Assembly (NCBI RefSeq): GCF_001693485.1
Contig: NZ_MAXC01000023.1
Location: forward strand, 496,001 to 560,000
Length of the DNA stretch: 64,000 bases
Source of the DNA: Bradyrhizobium sp. LMTR 3
GTDB taxonomy: Bacteria; Pseudomonadota; Alphaproteobacteria; Rhizobiales; Xanthobacteraceae
Reading direction: 5' to 3'
Part shown: positions 61,087 through 64,000 of the stretch, one piece after another
How positions within the stretch are numbered: position 1 is the first letter of the stretch
Layout: each line of letters starts with the position of its first letter
The notes under the pieces: model-generated
The model's input: the letters and a program-made list of their open reading frames with translations, nothing else
Database searches by the model: none
What the model was told of the DNA's origin: nothing
Translations under genes and position numbers: made by a program

Positions 61087-62222
61087 GCCTGGCTCCCAAT
61101 TTTCTTCGCCGCCTCGTAACGCGTCATGAATTCCGGCGACATCGCGCGCAGCCGCGCGTCGGCGATCCGCCCGGAGCGGGTGATGTAGCTGTAGGCAAAA
61201 TCCATCAGGTCGAGCTTCATGTGTTCGGGGAAATGTTCGTACCAGTCGGCGCTGGTGCGTGCCGCGGTCACCAGCTTCTGCACGATCGGCTTGCGTTCGG
61301 CCTGATAGCGGGCGAGGCCTGCGGGAATATCGTTTTCCGCCTCCAGCGCCTTGGTCAGCGCGATCGCGTCTTCGATGGCGAGCCGCGTGCCTGAGCCGAT
61401 CGAGAAATGCGCGGTGTGCAAGGCGTCTCCGATCAGCACCATGTTGCGGTGGGACCAATTCTCGTTCCAGATCCAGGGGAAATTGCGCCACACCGATTTG
61501 TTCGAGACCAGCGAATGGCCGTCGAGGGTATCCGCGAATATTTCCTCGCAGATCGCCTGCGACTGTTCGATCGTCTTGTGCTCGAAGCCATACGCCTGCC
61601 AGGTCGCCGCATCGCATTCGACCAGGAACGTGCTCATGGCGGACGAATAGCGATAGTGATGCGCGTTGAAGAAGCCCATATCGGTCTTCACAAACGTCTG
61701 CGACAGCGTGGCAAAGCGTTTGCTGGTGCCGTACCAGGCGAATTTGTTGGTCGAGTGCGAAACCGAGGCGCCGAATTCCTTCTCAAACCCACGGCGCACC
61801 AGCGAGTTCAGCCCGTCGGCGGCAACGATCAGGTCGTATCCGCCGAGTTCGTCGATCGACTGGATCGTGATGTCGTATCGCGCCGTCACGCCTGCCCCGC
61901 GCACGCGTTGCTGCAGGATGGTGAGCAGTTCGAGCCGGCCGATCGAGGAGAAGCCGACCCCGTCGATCTCGACGCTCTCACCACGCAAATTGAGCGTGAT
62001 GTTCTTCCAGCTCTCCATCAATGGTGTGATGGCGTCGACCGTCTCGGGGTCGTCGGCGCGCAAGAATTCCAGCGCCTGTTCGGAGAACACCACGCCAAAC
62101 CCCCAGGTCGCGCCTTCGGGGTTCTGTTCGAACAGGTCGATTTGCGCGTCCGGATGACGGCGCTTCCAGAGATAGGCGAAATAGAGGCCGCCGGGGCCTC
62201 CGCCAATGACGGCGATACGCAC
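61083..62222 (-). CDS. FAD monooxygenase resembling salicyloyl-CoA 5-hydroxylase
   Basis: A 379-residue group A flavoprotein. MRIAVIGGGPGGLYFAYLWK (dinucleotide loop), GRLELLTILQQRVRGAGV, YDLIVAADGLNSLVRRGFEK and LIGDALHTAHFSIGSGTRLA (FAD-ribityl motif). The GDALHTAHFSIGSGTRLAIEDA block is typical of hydroxylases acting on aryl-CoA thioesters, SdgC salicyloyl-CoA 5-hydroxylase and the N-terminal half of anthraniloyl-CoA monooxygenase. The GTG start at 62222 follows GGGAGG. It lies in one operon with the CoA ligase, under the motif at 62238-62251. Product after hydrolysis would be gentisate. Confidence 0.85.
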   Translation of the reverse strand: MRIAVIGGGPGGLYFAYLWKRRHPDAQIDLFEQNPEGATWGFGVVFSEQALEFLRADDPETVDAITPLMESWKNITLNLRGESVEIDGVGFSSIGRLELLTILQQRVRGAGVTARYDITIQSIDELGGYDLIVAADGLNSLVRRGFEKEFGASVSHSTNKFAWYGTSKRFATLSQTFVKTDMGFFNAHHYRYSSAMSTFLVECDAATWQAYGFEHKTIEQSQAICEEIFADTLDGHSLVSNKSVWRNFPWIWNENWSHRNMVLIGDALHTAHFSIGSGTRLAIEDAIALTKALEAENDIPAGLARYQAERKPIVQKLVTAARTSADWYEHFPEHMKLDLMDFAYSYITRSGRIADARLRAMSPEFMTRYEAAKKIGSQA

Positions 62223-62237
62223 GTCTTCCTCCCAATC

Positions 62238-62251
62238 GACAGTATACTTAC
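62238..62251. promoter_or_regulatory. GACAGTATACTTAC operator of the monooxygenase-ligase operon
   Basis: Exact 14-bp copy of the motif at 58086-58099, 16 bp before the GTG start of the monooxygenase. On the minus strand it contains TATACT, a good -10 at 62246-62241; the -35 is weak. Confidence 0.75.
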
Positions 62252-62434
62252 TAATTTGGGGTGGAGACTAATCGGTGCCGGAAACTTGCGCCACAGAAAA
62301 ATTGTCAGGGAACGCGGCTCGGGCCTGGTCCCGAACGCGTCAGGACCGGCCCCGCAGCCTGTTTCAGCCTCGTCGGTTCTATCCGCGAACGGTTGTCCGC
62401 TCTGCGGCAGCCGTGGCGACGGGCGTCCAGAGGC

Positions 62435-62644
62435 TCAGGTGCAGCGGCGAACCTTCGCGCCGTTCACCCACACGGTCCTGCAAACCACGGCCGGCTTGCG
62501 GACGACGACCGCGCCGCGTGCTCCGGCGCAGCCGGCGCGATAGACGCCCTTGGCGCATACCGCTGCGTTGGCATCGGCCGACTCAAGGGTCACGGTGGCA
62601 CCGAAGGCGAAGAGGGCGGATGCAATGATCAGCAAGTAACGCAT
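62435..62644 (-). CDS. Small exported Cys-containing protein
   Basis: A 69-residue protein with a signal peptide (MRYLLIIASALFAFGATVTL, cleavage near ADANA). The mature part, AAVCAKGVYRAGCAGARGAV, then VCRTVWVNGAKVRRC, has four Cys. ATG 62644 follows GGGAG. Short proteins with this Cys pattern are common in Bradyrhizobium; no function is known. Confidence 0.72.
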   Translation of the reverse strand: MRYLLIIASALFAFGATVTLESADANAAVCAKGVYRAGCAGARGAVVVRKPAVVCRTVWVNGAKVRRCT

Positions 62645-62891
62645 GTCGGTCTCCCGGACTGGTACTGGTTGATGTTCTGGTCCTGAAAGTTTCCTGTCTC
62701 TAACGTCTTTTTCGGAAGGTTCTGCGGATGCTGTCGCGTCGGCATTTGCGTGCCGATCTCGTTTCGGTTGCCGGCCGATCGTCGAGGTGAGTATCCGCGT
62801 ATCGGGCTGGCCGGCCTTCTTGCTTCCCGATCGCGGACCCGCTGTAGTGAAGCTCCCACTCATCGTCGCAAGGAAAACCCAAGGAGAATCC

Positions 62892-63251
62892 ATGGCGCAG
62901 GTCAGAGCCAAATGGCTGGCGTTCTATTCCGAACATGTCGAGCCGGTCTCCAAGGAAATATTCTCTCACGTCGAGAAGATGATCATCGGCACATTGATCG
63001 TTTCGGCGGGCGCCCACGTCTCGAGCAACGAGCCGGCAGTGGTCCTGTTCGGTTATCTGCGCCACGGTCTCGTCGGCCGCGGCGTCATGCTGTTTGGCGT
63101 CATTCTCCTGCTGCTGAACTTCGTCGACGGTCTCTACAAGCTGGCCAAGCTCAATTGGCACCTCGCCTACCAACTCCTGATGACGATCCTTTACATTGCG
63201 CTGTCGGTCCGGCTCATTCAGCTCATCCTCGCCTTTCGCGGAGGTGAGTGA
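62892..63251 (+). CDS. Small membrane protein, unknown
   Basis: A 119-residue protein with about three hydrophobic segments: MIIGTLIVSAGAHVSSNEPA, then GVMLFGVILLLLNFVDGLYK and LLMTILYIALSVRLIQLILA. The N-terminus is soluble and begins MAQVRAKWLAFYSEHVEPVS. ATG 62892 follows AAGGAGA. No family is recognised. Confidence 0.65.
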   Translation: MAQVRAKWLAFYSEHVEPVSKEIFSHVEKMIIGTLIVSAGAHVSSNEPAVVLFGYLRHGLVGRGVMLFGVILLLLNFVDGLYKLAKLNWHLAYQLLMTILYIALSVRLIQLILAFRGGE

Positions 63252-63294
63252 CCGGCGATCCACGAGGCAACGGAGGATCGCCGAAGGCGCGTGA

Positions 63295-64000
63295 CTATCG
63301 TGCCGCGAACTGGGACAAAACGTCCTTGCACGCCGGTGAAAGCTGGGCGGCGTTGGTCGCAAGACACTGCACGATCCGGCCGCCGCCGGCGGGCACGCCG
63401 CCGCAAATCGTGCGGACGTCAACGCCGCAGGCCGAGCGTAGCACCAACAGTTCTTCGCGCGGCCGCATCGGTCGCAGCACGATGACAGTGGGCGCTGTTG
63501 CCGCGGCCGGTGCTGCGCCGGCCGTAGCCGCGGGAGCTGCTCCAGCCGCGGCCGGCGCCGTGTCTGCCGCGGGAGCCACCGCAGCACCGCCAGTGACGGC
63601 GGCGACTGCCTTCTCGCAGCCAGGGGAGAGTTTTGTCTTGTTCTTTTCCAGGCATTGCACCGCGGGCGCGCCACCGGTCGGCACACCCGCGCAGACCTTC
63701 GGATAGTCGGAGCGGCACGCGCTGCGGATCGCGGAGGTCTGTGCGCTGGTCGGCTGCCCGGCAGTAGCGCCGGCCGCAGCCTTTGGCTCGGCGGATTTTG
63801 CCGGCGCTGCTGTTGCGGTTGGAGACGCTGCGGATTTCGGCGCCGCGGTCTCGGCCGGCTTGGCGGGTTCGGCGGGCTTGGCCGTCTCCGCCGGCTTGGC
63901 AGGCGCTGCCGCCGGTGCTTCCACCGCGCGCACGGCGCCCTGACAGCCCGACGAGAGACCCGACATGTTCTTCTGCAGGCATTGCAGCGCGGCCTCGCCG
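63295..64000 (-). CDS. Cysteine-rich repeat protein (5' end outside window)
   Basis: At least 235 residues are visible and the N-terminus lies beyond base 64000. Three units of a Cys-rich repeat, SACRSDYPKVCAGVPTGGAP then VQCLEKNKTKLSPGCEKAV, alternate with long Ala/Pro/Thr/Lys linkers (PAKPAETAKPAEPAKPAETA). Each unit has four spaced Cys as in the Golgi-glycoprotein-1-like Cys-rich family found in rhizobia. Probably exported with disulphides; the function is not known. One more repeat unit seems cut at the window edge. Confidence 0.8.
   Translation of the reverse strand, partial: GEAALQCLQKNMSGLSSGCQGAVRAVEAPAAAPAKPAETAKPAEPAKPAETAAPKSAASPTATAAPAKSAEPKAAAGATAGQPTSAQTSAIRSACRSDYPKVCAGVPTGGAPAVQCLEKNKTKLSPGCEKAVAAVTGGAAVAPAADTAPAAAGAAPAATAGAAPAAATAPTVIVLRPMRPREELLVLRSACGVDVRTICGGVPAGGGRIVQCLATNAAQLSPACKDVLSQFAAR

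Noticed and set aside
61407..62543. 378-residue plus-strand frame opposite the monooxygenase
   Set aside because: Antisense to a protein with clear flavin motifs. No ribosome site and shadow-like composition.

Overview
The window looks like a piece of an alphaproteobacterial chromosome of the Bradyrhizobium/Rhodopseudomonas type. The evidence is the high G+C content by eye, the cobS-cobT pair of the aerobic cobalamin pathway, a CarD-type regulator with a Lys/Ala-rich N-terminus, a DUF2336 protein, several small secreted proteins of a rhizobial style, and at least seven families of short dispersed inverted repeats between genes. I see no rRNA, CRISPR array, prophage or insertion sequence. One tRNA gene is present, tRNA-Arg(CCT), at 41783-41859.

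Left part (1-11.2 kb): two divergent citrate synthase family genes, one fused to a helix-turn-helix domain; a DedA membrane protein; cobS and cobT (cobaltochelatase subunits) followed by a phytase-type esterase; an Old Yellow Enzyme; a luciferase-like monooxygenase; and a DUF2336 protein. Next (11.2-15 kb) is a more accessory-looking block: a DUF2235 hydrolase, a broken antitoxin-type HTH gene and a NERD nuclease-UvrD helicase fusion. From 15 to 23 kb come housekeeping genes: rpmB, a DUF3108 protein, a Suv3-like RNA helicase, an S4-domain protein, a 7Fe ferredoxin and carD. From 23 to 26.5 kb there is an M48 lipoprotein protease, a nuclease-fold protein and a VOC protein.

Middle part (26.7-34 kb): a CoA-thioester catabolic cluster with a periplasmic binding protein, two crotonases, a glyoxalase-like protein, two acyl-CoA dehydrogenases and an SDR. 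It is followed (34-47 kb) by mixed metabolic and envelope genes: GlsB, YidB, two ketopantoate reductase-like genes (the second at 48-49 kb), an AraC regulator, an RraA-like/cupin/TctC operon, a PRC-barrel protein, a large di-heme cytochrome c and hydrolases.

Right part (47.5-64 kb): an SDR, a crotonase, a RelE/ParE-type toxin-antitoxin pair overlapping an aspartate dehydrogenase-like gene, a LysR gene divergent from a FAD oxidoreductase, and an NMT1-type ABC transporter. Next comes a split gentisate regulon: gentisate 1,2-dioxygenase, zeta-class GST isomerase and MarR on one side, an aryl-CoA ligase and a salicyloyl-CoA 5-hydroxylase-like flavoprotein on the other. Both promoters carry an identical 14-bp motif, GACAGTATACTTAC, which ties the two arms together. 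The most plausible reading is CoA-dependent conversion of salicylate or a related benzoate to gentisate, then ring cleavage.

The most interesting points are this regulon, the leaderless-looking HTH-citrate synthase with palindromes against its start codon, the NERD-helicase beside a decayed antitoxin, the palindrome on the carD promoter, and the TA-aspartate dehydrogenase overlap.
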